Assembly: GCF_004770045.1 (NCBI RefSeq)
Contig: NZ_RQFO01000016.1
Location: 273,501 to 337,500, forward strand
From: Leptospira montravelensis
GTDB lineage: Bacteria > Spirochaetota > Leptospiria > Leptospirales > Leptospiraceae
Direction: 5' to 3'
Length of the DNA: 64,000 nucleotides
Part shown: positions 9,501 to 17,904 of the stretch, in pieces
How the letters are laid out: the number at the start of each line of letters is the position of its first letter
Numbering within the stretch: the first letter of the stretch is position 1
Made by a program: the position numbers and the translations under genes
Notes under the pieces: generated by a model
The model's input: the letters and a program-made list of their open reading frames with translations, nothing else
Database searches by the model: none
What the model was told of the DNA's origin: nothing

Positions 9501-11624
9501 TTTATCGCGATTTAAAACTAAAACTGTATAACTCCCTGGATCTTTCGCACGATAATCGAAAGAAACTCCTTCTGCTTTAGAAATTAGTTTTTTTGTTTCA
9601 ACCACCTTTTTCGTTAGTTGATTACTTCTAAAAAAGTATTTACCAATACCTTTCGATAAAACAGAAGTCCAATCGTTATATATGATATATGCCTTTAGCT
9701 CAGCACCCGCGACGGATTTGCCTTGTAAATTAACAGCCATAGCTCCAAACTGAAATGGTTTGTCTAAGGTTTGATATCTATCATTACATTTTAATCCAAC
9801 ATAGGTTTCAGAAGGATTATAGGGTATACTTGAAGATTTTGTAACCGACTTTCCATCCACATCATACACTGACGATTCCACTACTAAATTAAAAGCATCT
9901 GCAATTTCAATGTCCTCACCATCGGTTACAAATTTGCGAGTTAACTCTTGTATAGGAATGTCCAAGTTAAAAAGACCTCGGCTATCCAAAACACCTTCAG
10001 AACCAGTTACAAAATCAGAATTACTACCTGAATATTCGTCTTCGTAATCAAACCAAGTATCAGAAAAATCATAATTAGAAAATGCATCAAATGCTATAAA
10101 TCTTTTTCGTTTCAATACCGAATAACTTACCTTAGCTCCTCCCATTGGAGCACCAAACATATATTTGCCTTCAACAGAACCTTTAACGTTTTGATCTTTG
10201 TTTACCGCATTAGCCAAATTTACATTTACCATAAAGTTCACTGGCCGAAATTCCTCCACCTGGAAGGTATCATATGTGATAGAACCGTCTTTACCCGGAA
10301 TATAAACTGAAACAGAATAATGTCCGAGCGAAGCATCCGTTGAGATGAGATAACTTGTGGTAATACCTCCTTGTGTGGTGGAACTGAGATTGGTATTGGC
10401 CACATCCTTTCCACGTGAATCTCTAATTTGTATGTTTAGAGATTTTGAAGAATAAGGCACCAAAACTCCATTTTTCCTTTCCGCAAGAACTGCTTTAATT
10501 TCTACACGATCACCTGGTCTATATAACTTTCTATCAAAGTAAATCTTTCCTTTTACATTGTTTTCTGTATAATAATCGCTATAACCTTCAATATGGGTTT
10601 CATTAAAATGTAGAAATGCTTTATCTCCAACGGAATCTTCAGCAATTAACACTGATTTATCGAATGATTTACTATCACTCAAAGATGGAAGTCTACAGTA
10701 TCCATCTTTGTCTGTTTTACATGTCCCACGCAAACTTCCCTTTTCATACAAACTCATATTTGTATTACTTACTGGTTCTGCTTTAGATAAACTATGTACC
10801 CAAACATGAAGAGTATTTGGTTCTAGTTTTGTTGTAATTCCTAAGTTTGTGGACTGTAAAAAAATGGATTCTTTTTTGAACTCTTCTTTGTTATTTTCCC
10901 CTATAACATTTGCACCTAACTGTAAAGCAATCCATCCTTTTGTATTGGGTTTTGATCCAAAGTAATTATCAATATCCATTCCCTGATTGCCGAAAGAGTT
11001 TATTTTTTGTCCCGATTTCCATACCGAGTTTTTCCAATTCAATTGACTTTCAAATTCATAATACCGGTCCCCTAATGTTGCTACGGCATTCACAAGTGTA
11101 GGTATATTTAATTCAGCAGAACGAATTTGAAATTCAGGAACATTCGAAATTGAAATAGGAAGTACTTTGTTTAAATTAGATTCAAATATATTCTCACGAG
11201 ATAAATAAAACGAAGGTTTATGTGTCATTACAGGAAGTTTAAAGCTAACGGGTGTCTCTAAGAAACAGTCATTCTCAGCATAAAATTTTCCAATATTGAT
11301 TTCATACGCGACACCAGGATCAAAACTCCAAGAGTCTAGTGAGAACTCACGACTTACGTAATCGGAAAAATCCGTACTGGGATTAGATGGTTTTGGTAAA
11401 ATTTGAACAGCTGATGCTAACTCTTGTAAGTTGGTATCTTCGGTGACGGTAATGCGATAATCCCAAAGGTCTTCTAAATATTTGAGATCTGTAGTGTCCA
11501 GTTTGACTTCGATTCGGCAACTACTCGGAAAAAATGTACGTTTGATTGACCTGAAAATTCCACTAATAGAATTGCAAGAACTTAAAAAAAATAGAAACCC
11601 TAAGGCCAATACTAACTTACGCAT
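6555..11624 (-). CDS. Bacterial alpha-2-macroglobulin lipoprotein with thioester motif
   Basis: 1689 residues. The N-terminal signal ends in a lipobox (FFLSSC), so it should be lipid-anchored in the periplasm. The central region is a series of Ig-like MG domains (for example GYSDYYTENNVKGKIYFDR and YRPGDRVEIKAVLAERK). The alpha-2-macroglobulin core motif WNPVVVTDSNGNADLTF is followed by the thioester sequence C1193-M-E-Q1196 and an alpha-helical toroid of the complement type. The Cys-Gln thioester traps proteases covalently in this family. The TGA stop overlaps the TTG start of pbpC. It is the first gene of the operon; a CGGAG ribosome site precedes the ATG. Confidence 0.93.
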   Translation of the reverse strand: MRKLVLALGFLFFLSSCNSISGIFRSIKRTFFPSSCRIEVKLDTTDLKYLEDLWDYRITVTEDTNLQELASAVQILPKPSNPSTDFSDYVSREFSLDSWSFDPGVAYEINIGKFYAENDCFLETPVSFKLPVMTHKPSFYLSRENIFESNLNKVLPISISNVPEFQIRSAELNIPTLVNAVATLGDRYYEFESQLNWKNSVWKSGQKINSFGNQGMDIDNYFGSKPNTKGWIALQLGANVIGENNKEEFKKESIFLQSTNLGITTKLEPNTLHVWVHSLSKAEPVSNTNMSLYEKGSLRGTCKTDKDGYCRLPSLSDSKSFDKSVLIAEDSVGDKAFLHFNETHIEGYSDYYTENNVKGKIYFDRKLYRPGDRVEIKAVLAERKNGVLVPYSSKSLNIQIRDSRGKDVANTNLSSTTQGGITTSYLISTDASLGHYSVSVYIPGKDGSITYDTFQVEEFRPVNFMVNVNLANAVNKDQNVKGSVEGKYMFGAPMGGAKVSYSVLKRKRFIAFDAFSNYDFSDTWFDYEDEYSGSNSDFVTGSEGVLDSRGLFNLDIPIQELTRKFVTDGEDIEIADAFNLVVESSVYDVDGKSVTKSSSIPYNPSETYVGLKCNDRYQTLDKPFQFGAMAVNLQGKSVAGAELKAYIIYNDWTSVLSKGIGKYFFRSNQLTKKVVETKKLISKAEGVSFDYRAKDPGSYTVLVLNRDKVFSRVDFYAYEKESYYTWDFRGDDSIELRSDKQEYRIGEKAKILIKSPLQNARVIVTVERDSVYYKKSFLMKGNSAPLEIPIEESYLPNVDVNVVMLSGRLPVPAGLSAEDIKEFNEHDLGAPKAKTGSVTLKVNLASRTAPVVIKTDKKEYQPREQVKLSIQSTPGAELTVSVADRGVLDLVGYSFQSPVQMFYQYWYNMIKTFELRSMIIKHYIYENKGDSPGGDYGEDSGGGFSAESESGARKDFRYTAYWNPVVVTDSNGNADLTFILPDNLTTFRVMVASSANGKFGASNAEFTVKKNLVLQKTVARFIRVGDSLELGGSITNNTKKKGKFKYKIDSELLSENKGWSSIELAAGQTKEVLRTFQISESQYIKLKLDHPRDEIQLSYQISVEPENISDFVELKKSDLSDSLVVYVPIKEFDPVTAVQFSGYTDSEFKTLITVPKKDSILLNKGSLDIRMSGTALTALKSAFDFYESNPYFCMEQRTSAYLLSLSAGELLNEFQYKAPSKDSYDFTQIEKLFLDEMSEFQASDGSFKVWKGSGRTGYPYLTAYVVSVMQIAKEKGKRSNSPAYQSAIQYLQSYVKNPTETSINSYQTLSLIYSVLSKDKKEVRSLEKTLIDHFEELNLKSRGIFLISYADTHKLESYDSDSVFKKLFSEFTKYISYEKELFTLKPLNDNAEEKFYYSYYNSSTVLGNYLRLLLRVDSKNPRIVDLVKSIMMNRQNHFWSDSHSVGTIALALAEYRNRFESTSIDTEGQAVFGEKTLINESFSPSSDSIYKEEITFDRLFDSKDPSGRPLLFKRTSSEGRLYFQSRLMYVPVKDTTTQKFNGLEIRKILYRIDGRDSNGNPILKEVTNLQRGSTYLVKVKILSNTDHAFVMIVDPIPSNTEIVNTSFLTEKKSDAEETEVTENYYGGFKEYRDDRVIFSEDRLSKGETEFNYILRPVAKGNSILPASKTFLMYLPQFYGNTSTIRVKVD

Positions 11625-11770
11625 GAGAACTCCGAAATTCGAATGTTCCCTGTTCTACGAAGAGCAGCACCTCTTGCCAACTCTTTCCTGAATGAAAACA
11701 GAAATCTTTCTATATTTTTTTATCTGGATCAGAATTTTCGCTATGCTTTTAAAATTTTGGAATTTGATTG

Positions 11771-12205
11771 ATGACGATGTCACTATCTCAGATAAAAAAA
11801 CAGTTTTTCGACTTAACGGCGCCAGGATCTTTTCCCGCAGGAAATTACAAAGCAGAATGGTTAGGACCGAAATGGTTCCAAGTTGGTGCCAGTTTCAGCC
11901 TAAATTTTATGTCGTTTCGCCATTGGTGGGGAAAATCCTTTGATGGCTCAGATATTGCCTACAATTTATTTTTGCCACCAAAGACTACTGAATTTCAAAT
12001 GCGACATCCCATGAAATTGTCTTTTAGAAATTCACCACTCGACGGAAATCCTAGCCTAATCTTAGAATATACAAAAGAAGCTCCCTTCCCTTGGCCCTAC
12101 TTTGTAGACGAATTTCGAGTTTTAAACGAAACCGACCTACTGGGAATGAACTACAGTAAATTCGCTCCCCATTTGGCACTCCCCTTTCTTATTAGAAAAT
12201 CCTAA
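11771..12205 (+). CDS. Uncharacterised 144-residue protein
   Basis: Starts at ATG 11771 or 11777 (a TTG lies just upstream). No signal peptide or membrane segment. Rich in aromatic residues and predicted beta strands: AGNYKAEWLGPKWFQVGA, FRHWWGKSFDG, LEYTKEAPFPWPYFVDEFR. The shape suggests a compact beta-barrel or lipocalin-like fold, but I do not recognise the family. It sits between the divergent alpha-2-macroglobulin operon and a hybrid histidine kinase 35 bases downstream, and may be co-transcribed with the kinase. Confidence 0.6.
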   Translation: MTMSLSQIKKQFFDLTAPGSFPAGNYKAEWLGPKWFQVGASFSLNFMSFRHWWGKSFDGSDIAYNLFLPPKTTEFQMRHPMKLSFRNSPLDGNPSLILEYTKEAPFPWPYFVDEFRVLNETDLLGMNYSKFAPHLALPFLIRKS

Positions 12206-12240
12206 TCTAGTTTGTTAGATCCCTAAAAAAGATTCGTCCA

Positions 12241-14628
12241 ATGAAGGGTATGCGTCCTCCACCGCCTTCATTGGAAAAACAAATTCTCTCTGCTATGGAG
12301 GAGGTTATTTTCTCGGCGAGTTTTCCTGAATTAGAAATCATTTATATTAGTCCATCTGCAGAAACACTTACAGGTTACCCTAGAGATTACTTCACACAAG
12401 AGCGCGACCACTGGAAAAATTTAATTCACCCAGAAGATAGATCCATTGTCGAAACCGCTTTAACTTCACTTAACGCTGGTGACAAAATTCGCATTCGTTA
12501 TCGAATCCAAACAAAAAACAATATAATTAAATTTGTACAATGCCAAGGTAGAATCATTCGAAACGAATCTGGAGACATTCTTCGATTTGACGGAGTGATT
12601 GCCGATATCTCCGAGTTACTTTCCCTACAAGACATCATTAAAAATGAAACTGGCGAAATAAAACAGTTGTTACTCGAAAATAACATTTTATTCAATGGAA
12701 GCCAAGATTCTATGTTCCTAATTGAAGTTATGGATGGTGGGGAATTTATAATTCGCCGCATCAATGCTGCTTATGAAAAAGCAACTGGTGTAAACCAATC
12801 ATCAATTCAAGGTAAAACTCCCATTGATTTATTAGGTGAAGACTTAGGCAGACCTGTTATTAAAAACTATCAAAATGTTTTAGAAGCAAAAACTACAATT
12901 TCCTATGAAGAAAGTATCCCGATGCCTGCGGGAACTAAAATTTGGACCACTGCTCTTACTCCGATAGAAGTAGATGGAAAATTTAAATTCATTGTTGGTG
13001 CAAGTAAAGATATTACGGAACAAAAAAAAGCCGAAAATGCTCTCAAGGAATCTAACGAACGCTACGCTCTAATTTTAGAAGTTAGTTCCGATGGTTGGTT
13101 TGATTGGGACTTGGTTAATAATACAGTCATCTACTCGAGAAGGTGGTGGTTGGAATTTGGTAACGATGAGAAAGCAGAAAATGTTCCAATTGATTATTGG
13201 AAAAGTTTGATCCATCCTGATGATTTGGATTGGGTATCTGAATTTTTAGATAATATTATGCTCTCACAACGGGAAACTTTTGAATTTAGTTTCCAAATGA
13301 AAAAAAGAAAAGGAAATTATGCTCATGTATTATCAAGATGTTATATCCAAAGAGATTCTTCTGGTAATAAGATTAGAATGGTTGGTTCCAATTCTGACTT
13401 AACAGAAACCAAAAAAATTGAATATACACTGCGAAAAGCAAAAGAAATGGCGGAAGCTGCCAATATGGCCAAAGGAAACTTTTTAGCCAATATGAGTCAC
13501 GAAATCAGGACACCACTCAATGGTATCATTGGTTTCACAGAACTTTTGTTACACTCAAATCTATCCGAAGAACAAAAAGAATCATTACAAAATATACGTC
13601 TTTCTGGAAAAAGTTTATTATCATTAGTGAATCAAATTCTTGATTTTTCTAAAATTGATTCCGGTAAAATGGAACTGGAATTGATAAGCACTGATTTAAT
13701 CGATTTAGTACAATCGACTGTTGATCTTTTCAAAATTTCAGCGGCTTCCAAAGCCATCCCTTTAAAACTAAATTTAAATTCTCAATTACCTCAATTTGTT
13801 TCCTTGGATCCATTACGAATTAGACAAGTTCTTTCCAATTTAATTGGTAATGCCATCAAATTTACGCACGAGGGGGAAGTTATAGTCTCCGTAAAACCAA
13901 TCAAACAAATAGACGAATTCATTGATATTGAGTTTTCTGTTTCAGATACAGGAATTGGAATTGATCTCAACTCAAATACAAAATTATTTGATTCTTTTTC
14001 ACAAGCTGATACTTCTATCACACGTAAATATGGTGGCACTGGCCTTGGCTTAACGATCACAAGTGAACTGATTCAAAAAATGAATTCCCAACTACATATC
14101 GAAAGTGAACTTGGGAAAGGAAGTAAATTCAGTTTTATACTATCATTACAAGTGAATGATACGGGCTCGGTATCATCAATCTTATTTGAAGAGAAACATT
14201 TATCTGCCGATGAACCTATAATCGTGGAAAACAATCTAATGCAAAGTGACATTTTGGTAGTAGAAGATAATGATTTAAATAAAAAGCTATTATCAAAAAT
14301 GTTATTAAAAAGATATCCGCAAATTCACTTGCGTTTTGCTACTGATGGAGCCGATGCAGTAAGACAATTCCAACTAAAAGTTCCAGATTTAATATTTATG
14401 GATTTACAAATGCCAATTATGGATGGTTATACGGCAACGATCGAAATTAGAAAATTAGAAAAAGGCACAAACAAAAAAACTCCCATCATTGCCCTAACGG
14501 CTGGAGCCTTTTTTTCTGTAAAAGATACAGCAATAGAATCAGGTATGAATGATTTTCTCACCAAGCCGATATCTACCACTGATCTTTATTCTACGATTGA
14601 AAAATGGCTGACTTCAAGCCGCGTGTAA
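12241..14628 (+). CDS. PAS-domain hybrid sensor histidine kinase with C-terminal receiver
   Basis: 795 residues and no membrane segments, so a cytosolic sensor. Three PAS domains (about 10-130, 140-265, 275-395) with PAC-type ends are followed by HisKA with the phospho-accepting His420 in NMSHEIRTPLNG, then a HATPase with an N box (NLIGNAIKFTHEG), DTGIGI and GGTGLGLTI. The C-terminal receiver domain (about 670-795) carries the phospho-acceptor Asp721 in MDLQMPIMDG and a conserved Lys near its end (TKPIS). No separate output protein lies next to it, so phosphate is probably relayed to a distant phosphotransfer protein. The 3' end overlaps ahpF convergently by 15 bases. Confidence 0.9.
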   Translation: MKGMRPPPPSLEKQILSAMEEVIFSASFPELEIIYISPSAETLTGYPRDYFTQERDHWKNLIHPEDRSIVETALTSLNAGDKIRIRYRIQTKNNIIKFVQCQGRIIRNESGDILRFDGVIADISELLSLQDIIKNETGEIKQLLLENNILFNGSQDSMFLIEVMDGGEFIIRRINAAYEKATGVNQSSIQGKTPIDLLGEDLGRPVIKNYQNVLEAKTTISYEESIPMPAGTKIWTTALTPIEVDGKFKFIVGASKDITEQKKAENALKESNERYALILEVSSDGWFDWDLVNNTVIYSRRWWLEFGNDEKAENVPIDYWKSLIHPDDLDWVSEFLDNIMLSQRETFEFSFQMKKRKGNYAHVLSRCYIQRDSSGNKIRMVGSNSDLTETKKIEYTLRKAKEMAEAANMAKGNFLANMSHEIRTPLNGIIGFTELLLHSNLSEEQKESLQNIRLSGKSLLSLVNQILDFSKIDSGKMELELISTDLIDLVQSTVDLFKISAASKAIPLKLNLNSQLPQFVSLDPLRIRQVLSNLIGNAIKFTHEGEVIVSVKPIKQIDEFIDIEFSVSDTGIGIDLNSNTKLFDSFSQADTSITRKYGGTGLGLTITSELIQKMNSQLHIESELGKGSKFSFILSLQVNDTGSVSSILFEEKHLSADEPIIVENNLMQSDILVVEDNDLNKKLLSKMLLKRYPQIHLRFATDGADAVRQFQLKVPDLIFMDLQMPIMDGYTATIEIRKLEKGTNKKTPIIALTAGAFFSVKDTAIESGMNDFLTKPISTTDLYSTIEKWLTSSRV

Positions 14629-16173
14629 AAGATATTCGAATGCACTAATCGCTGCTTTCGCTCCTTCACCCATTGCTATGATAATTTGTTTATAAGGTGT
14701 ATTTGTCACATCCCCACAAGCAAATATTCCATCTACGTTCGTTTTACATTTTTCATCGACTAAGATTTCACCGAAACGATTTGTTTCCACCAAATCTTTC
14801 ACAAAACTACTGTTTGGTACTAGCCCTATTTGGACAAACACACCATCAAGTGGTATTGTTTCAGACTTTTCAGAACTTCTATCTTTGTAAGTAAGTCCAG
14901 TTACCTTCTCAGCATTCGTTTGAATTTCTGTCGTCTGCGCTTTTACTAAAGTTTTGATATTGGAAGACTCAGCCACTTTATCCAACAATACCTTGTCTGC
15001 ATTTAGTTTGTCACCAAATTCAATTAAAGTCACTGACTTTACAATTCCACTTAGATCTAATGCTGCCTCAACTCCTGAGTTTCCTCCCCCAACCACCGCA
15101 ACATCTTTGTCTTTAAAAAACGGTCCATCACAATGAGGACAATAGGCCACCCCTTTTCCAACAAATTCTTTTTCTCCAGGAACGTTGAGTTCTCTCCACT
15201 TTGCACCTGTTGATAGGATCACTGTTTTTGTAACAATGCGTTCGCCTGTATTCAAATGAATGGTTTTTAATTTTCCAGGTTCAATTTTTAAGACACGTAC
15301 GTTTTCTTTCTTTTTGATTTGGTTTTTATTAAGCTGTTCTGATAATACATTTGTCAACTCAGGGCCAGTCGTGTAAGGTAAGGAAATTATATTTTCAATA
15401 CCTAAAGTATCTTTCACTTGACCACCTAACCTATCTGCGATGACAAGAGTTTTTAATCCTTTCCGTGCAGAATATACTGCCGCTGTCACACCAGAAGGAC
15501 CACCACCAATCACGGTTACATCATAAATTTCAGTTGGGTTAGAATGACCTGCTGTATCTTCGGTTGTTTCGGGTACAGAATATAACTCAAAAAGTTTATC
15601 AAATATAATTGAAGCTTCGGCTTTTCCGGAAAGAAAACGTTTTCCATTTAGAAAAACCGCAGGAACCCCTTGGATATTTTTCTCTTTTACCAACTCAGGA
15701 TACATAGCTCCATCAATCATGTTATGTGTAATAGAAGGATTCACAAGAGCAAAACTATTGAGCGTTTGAACCACTTCAGGACAGTTATGACAATCAAGAG
15801 AAATGAATGTTTCAAAGTGTAAACTTTCTGTAAGTTTAGAAACTGTGGAAAGAATTCCCTCTTCCAATTTGATTGGGTTACCACCAGATTGTAAAATTGC
15901 CAAAATCAATGAAGTAAATTCATGTCCCATGGGAATTCCAGAAAACTCAATTCCCGTTGGTTTTCCTTCGGAAAGAATGGTAAACCGAAGACCATCATTG
16001 ATAGCCGCAGAATTTTCCAAAGAAAGATTAGAACTTAAAGAAACAATATCATTTAGAAATTCAATCAATTCTTCACGTTTTTCATGGTCTCCAGAAAACA
16101 ATTGTATCTGCACTGGATTTTTGATTCTTTCAAAGTATTGTTTAACTTGCTCTTTTGTTGATTCATCTAACAT
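14614..16173 (-). CDS. ahpF: Alkyl hydroperoxide reductase subunit F
   Basis: 519 residues, the usual length for AhpF. The N-terminal tandem thioredoxin-like domain has the redox pair C128-H-N-C131. A flavoprotein part follows, with [10 protein letters not shown] (about 223-232, FAD) and [10 protein letters not shown] (about 361-370, NAD(P)H), and the active disulfide C345-P-H-C348. It transfers electrons from NADH through FAD to AhpC. A GGGAGG ribosome site precedes the ATG. It lies 44 bases after ahpC, with a stable hairpin in between. Confidence 0.95.
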   Translation of the reverse strand: MLDESTKEQVKQYFERIKNPVQIQLFSGDHEKREELIEFLNDIVSLSSNLSLENSAAINDGLRFTILSEGKPTGIEFSGIPMGHEFTSLILAILQSGGNPIKLEEGILSTVSKLTESLHFETFISLDCHNCPEVVQTLNSFALVNPSITHNMIDGAMYPELVKEKNIQGVPAVFLNGKRFLSGKAEASIIFDKLFELYSVPETTEDTAGHSNPTEIYDVTVIGGGPSGVTAAVYSARKGLKTLVIADRLGGQVKDTLGIENIISLPYTTGPELTNVLSEQLNKNQIKKKENVRVLKIEPGKLKTIHLNTGERIVTKTVILSTGAKWRELNVPGEKEFVGKGVAYCPHCDGPFFKDKDVAVVGGGNSGVEAALDLSGIVKSVTLIEFGDKLNADKVLLDKVAESSNIKTLVKAQTTEIQTNAEKVTGLTYKDRSSEKSETIPLDGVFVQIGLVPNSSFVKDLVETNRFGEILVDEKCKTNVDGIFACGDVTNTPYKQIIIAMGEGAKAAISAFEYLLHAA

Positions 16174-16187
16174 AATAACCTCCCGAT

Positions 16188-16211
16188 TTAGGCGGGCATT
16201 AACCCGCCTAA
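16188..16211 (-). promoter_or_regulatory. Intercistronic hairpin between ahpC and ahpF
   Basis: TTAGGCGGG (16188-16196) and CCCGCCTAA (16203-16211) form a perfect 9-pair, GC-rich stem with a 6-base loop, directly after the ahpC stop. No T run follows; instead the ahpF ribosome site comes next. It is therefore more likely a partial attenuator or an mRNA-stabilising 3' end for ahpC than a full terminator. Confidence 0.6.
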
Positions 16212-16217
16212 CTTCAT

Positions 16218-16781
16218 TTAGATTTTTCCTACCAAGTCAAGACCTGGCTTCAATGTTGTGTTACCTGGTTTCCATTTTGCTGGACAAACTTCGCCGTCGT
16301 TGTTTGCAACATATTGTGCTGCTTGCACTTTGCGAACGAGTTCTTCAGCGGAACGCCCGATTCCAAGATCATGGATTTCCGCAGTTTTAATCACACCTTC
16401 AGGATTTACTACAAATGTTCCTCTAAGAGCTTGACCATCATCTTCGATCATCACTCCGAATCCTCTGGTGATCTTTCCAGAAGCATCACCTAACATTGGG
16501 AATTTGATTTTTTTAATTGTGTCACTTGCTTCATGCCAAGCTTTGTGAACAAAATGTGTATCTGTAGAAACAGAATACACTTCAACTCCCATTTTTTGAA
16601 GTTCTTCGTAATAATCTGCTACGTCGCCAAGTTCTGTTGGGCAAACAAATGTAAAATCCGCTGGGTAAAAAACAAAAACCGACCATTTTCCAAGAACGTC
16701 TTTTTTGCTTATTTTTTTAAAAGCACCATTGTGAAAAGCTTCCGTAGTAAAATCGGGAATTTGAGTGTTGATATTGGACAT
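16218..16781 (-). CDS. ahpC: Alkyl hydroperoxide reductase subunit C (peroxiredoxin)
   Basis: 187 residues, typical for a Prx1/AhpC-type 2-Cys peroxiredoxin. The peroxidatic Cys47 is in DFTFVCPTE and the resolving Cys166 is in GEVCPAKW. It reduces hydrogen peroxide and organic hydroperoxides and is recycled by AhpF, encoded just downstream. AGGAGG lies 7 bases before the ATG. A promoter with two palindromes precedes it, and the oxyR gene lies upstream on the same strand. Confidence 0.96.
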   Translation of the reverse strand: MSNINTQIPDFTTEAFHNGAFKKISKKDVLGKWSVFVFYPADFTFVCPTELGDVADYYEELQKMGVEVYSVSTDTHFVHKAWHEASDTIKKIKFPMLGDASGKITRGFGVMIEDDGQALRGTFVVNPEGVIKTAEIHDLGIGRSAEELVRKVQAAQYVANNDGEVCPAKWKPGNTTLKPGLDLVGKI

Positions 16782-16808
16782 TGAATATCCTCCTTTGTTG
16801 TTAAGAAG

Positions 16809-16864
16809 AATATACTCGCAAATGAATCATTTGTAAAATAAATAAGATAAATGATGACATTTAT
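16809..16864 (-). promoter_or_regulatory. ahpC promoter with two palindromic regulator sites
   Basis: On the minus strand a TTTACA -35 (16837-16832) and a TATATT -10 (16814-16809) are 17 bases apart. CAAATGA-A-TCATTTG (16819-16833, plus-strand reading) is a perfect 7-1-7 palindrome that fills most of the spacer. ATAAATG-ATGA-CATTTAT (16847-16864) is a second perfect palindrome just upstream of the -35, the position expected for a LysR-type activator such as OxyR. The spacer site looks more like a repressor site; its 7-1-7 geometry recalls Fur/PerR boxes, but the sequence is not a standard one. Confidence 0.6.
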
Positions 16865-16894
16865 AAAAACTATGACAGGGATTTGTTTAATCTT

Positions 16895-17812
16895 TTAATC
16901 TTGGTTTAATGACACACCAATAATTTTAAACTTTTCTTTCGAATGGTATTCGTTAGGAATCACACCTAAAATCAAACTTGTGAGTTTTTTCAAAATTCTA
17001 GTTTTATAAAATCCTTTTTTATATACCAAACTAATCTCTCTTGCCGGTTCCGGTGAACTAAATGGAACAACACGATCAGAAGTTGTATTCACTGACAATT
17101 TAGGCAATAGTGTCACACCAATCCCCATATCCACCATTCGTTTGAGAGTTTCTACACTCCCACTTTCAATTTTGGCAAGGGAATTTCTGTTACAAATTTT
17201 TAATGACTGGTGCCTAAAACAATGCTCTTCACCTAACACAAGAAGAGGATATTTTTCTATATGTTTCATTGAAACCGAACTGGATTTTTCTTTGGCATCT
17301 TTTGGATAATAAACTACAAAGGGTTCATAATAAAGCGGGTGTTCCACGATATTTGGAATTTTAAGCGGAGTGGCAAGAATCCCTAAATCAATTTCTTCCG
17401 ATTCTAATTTTTCAAGAATAGTTAATGTTGGTAATTCAGATATTCGAAAATTAACTTTTGAAAATTCCGTCTGTAAACTTTGGTAAATAGAGGGAATTAG
17501 ATAATTACTTACAGTGGGAATAATACCAATAGATATACTTCCTGCTGGTTCATCTTTCCATTGCCCTGCGATTTCAAAGAGTTTGTCGGCTTCTTTTAAG
17601 GTATTTTTTGCCTGGTCAACCACCGCTTTTCCCAATTTGGTTGTAATGACTGGATTTTTTTTTCGATCGAATAATTCGAAACCAAGTTCCTGTTCTACCT
17701 TTTGAATTTGTAAACTCAACGTTGGTTGTGCAACTAAACAATGTTCGGCGGCCTTTGCAAAACTTTTAAACTGATCCAAAGCTACGATATATCTAAGTTG
17801 AGTGATTGTCAT
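16895..17812 (-). CDS. oxyR: OxyR-type LysR family peroxide sensor/regulator
   Basis: 305 residues. The N-terminal winged helix has MTITQLRYIVALDQFKSF and AAEHCLVAQPTLSLQI. The regulatory domain contains two cysteines, C198 (EEHCFRHQ) and C207 (LKICNR), in the same spacing and context as the redox pair Cys199/Cys208 of E. coli OxyR, so peroxide sensing by disulfide formation is likely. It is encoded upstream of ahpC-ahpF in the same direction and probably activates them. GGAG lies 11 bases before the ATG. Confidence 0.88.
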   Translation of the reverse strand: MTITQLRYIVALDQFKSFAKAAEHCLVAQPTLSLQIQKVEQELGFELFDRKKNPVITTKLGKAVVDQAKNTLKEADKLFEIAGQWKDEPAGSISIGIIPTVSNYLIPSIYQSLQTEFSKVNFRISELPTLTILEKLESEEIDLGILATPLKIPNIVEHPLYYEPFVVYYPKDAKEKSSSVSMKHIEKYPLLVLGEEHCFRHQSLKICNRNSLAKIESGSVETLKRMVDMGIGVTLLPKLSVNTTSDRVVPFSSPEPAREISLVYKKGFYKTRILKKLTSLILGVIPNEYHSKEKFKIIGVSLNQD

Positions 17813-17904
17813 CTAGATTTGCTCCAAAAAAATAACTAAACCATATGAGAAATTGAAAATCAACTTGCTTTCTTGATGTACACAACTTACTTTATCCGGT
17901 AGTG

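Noticed and set aside
16188..16211. ahpC-ahpF hairpin as a normal intrinsic terminator
   Set aside because: No T run follows on the minus strand and the ahpF ribosome site begins immediately.
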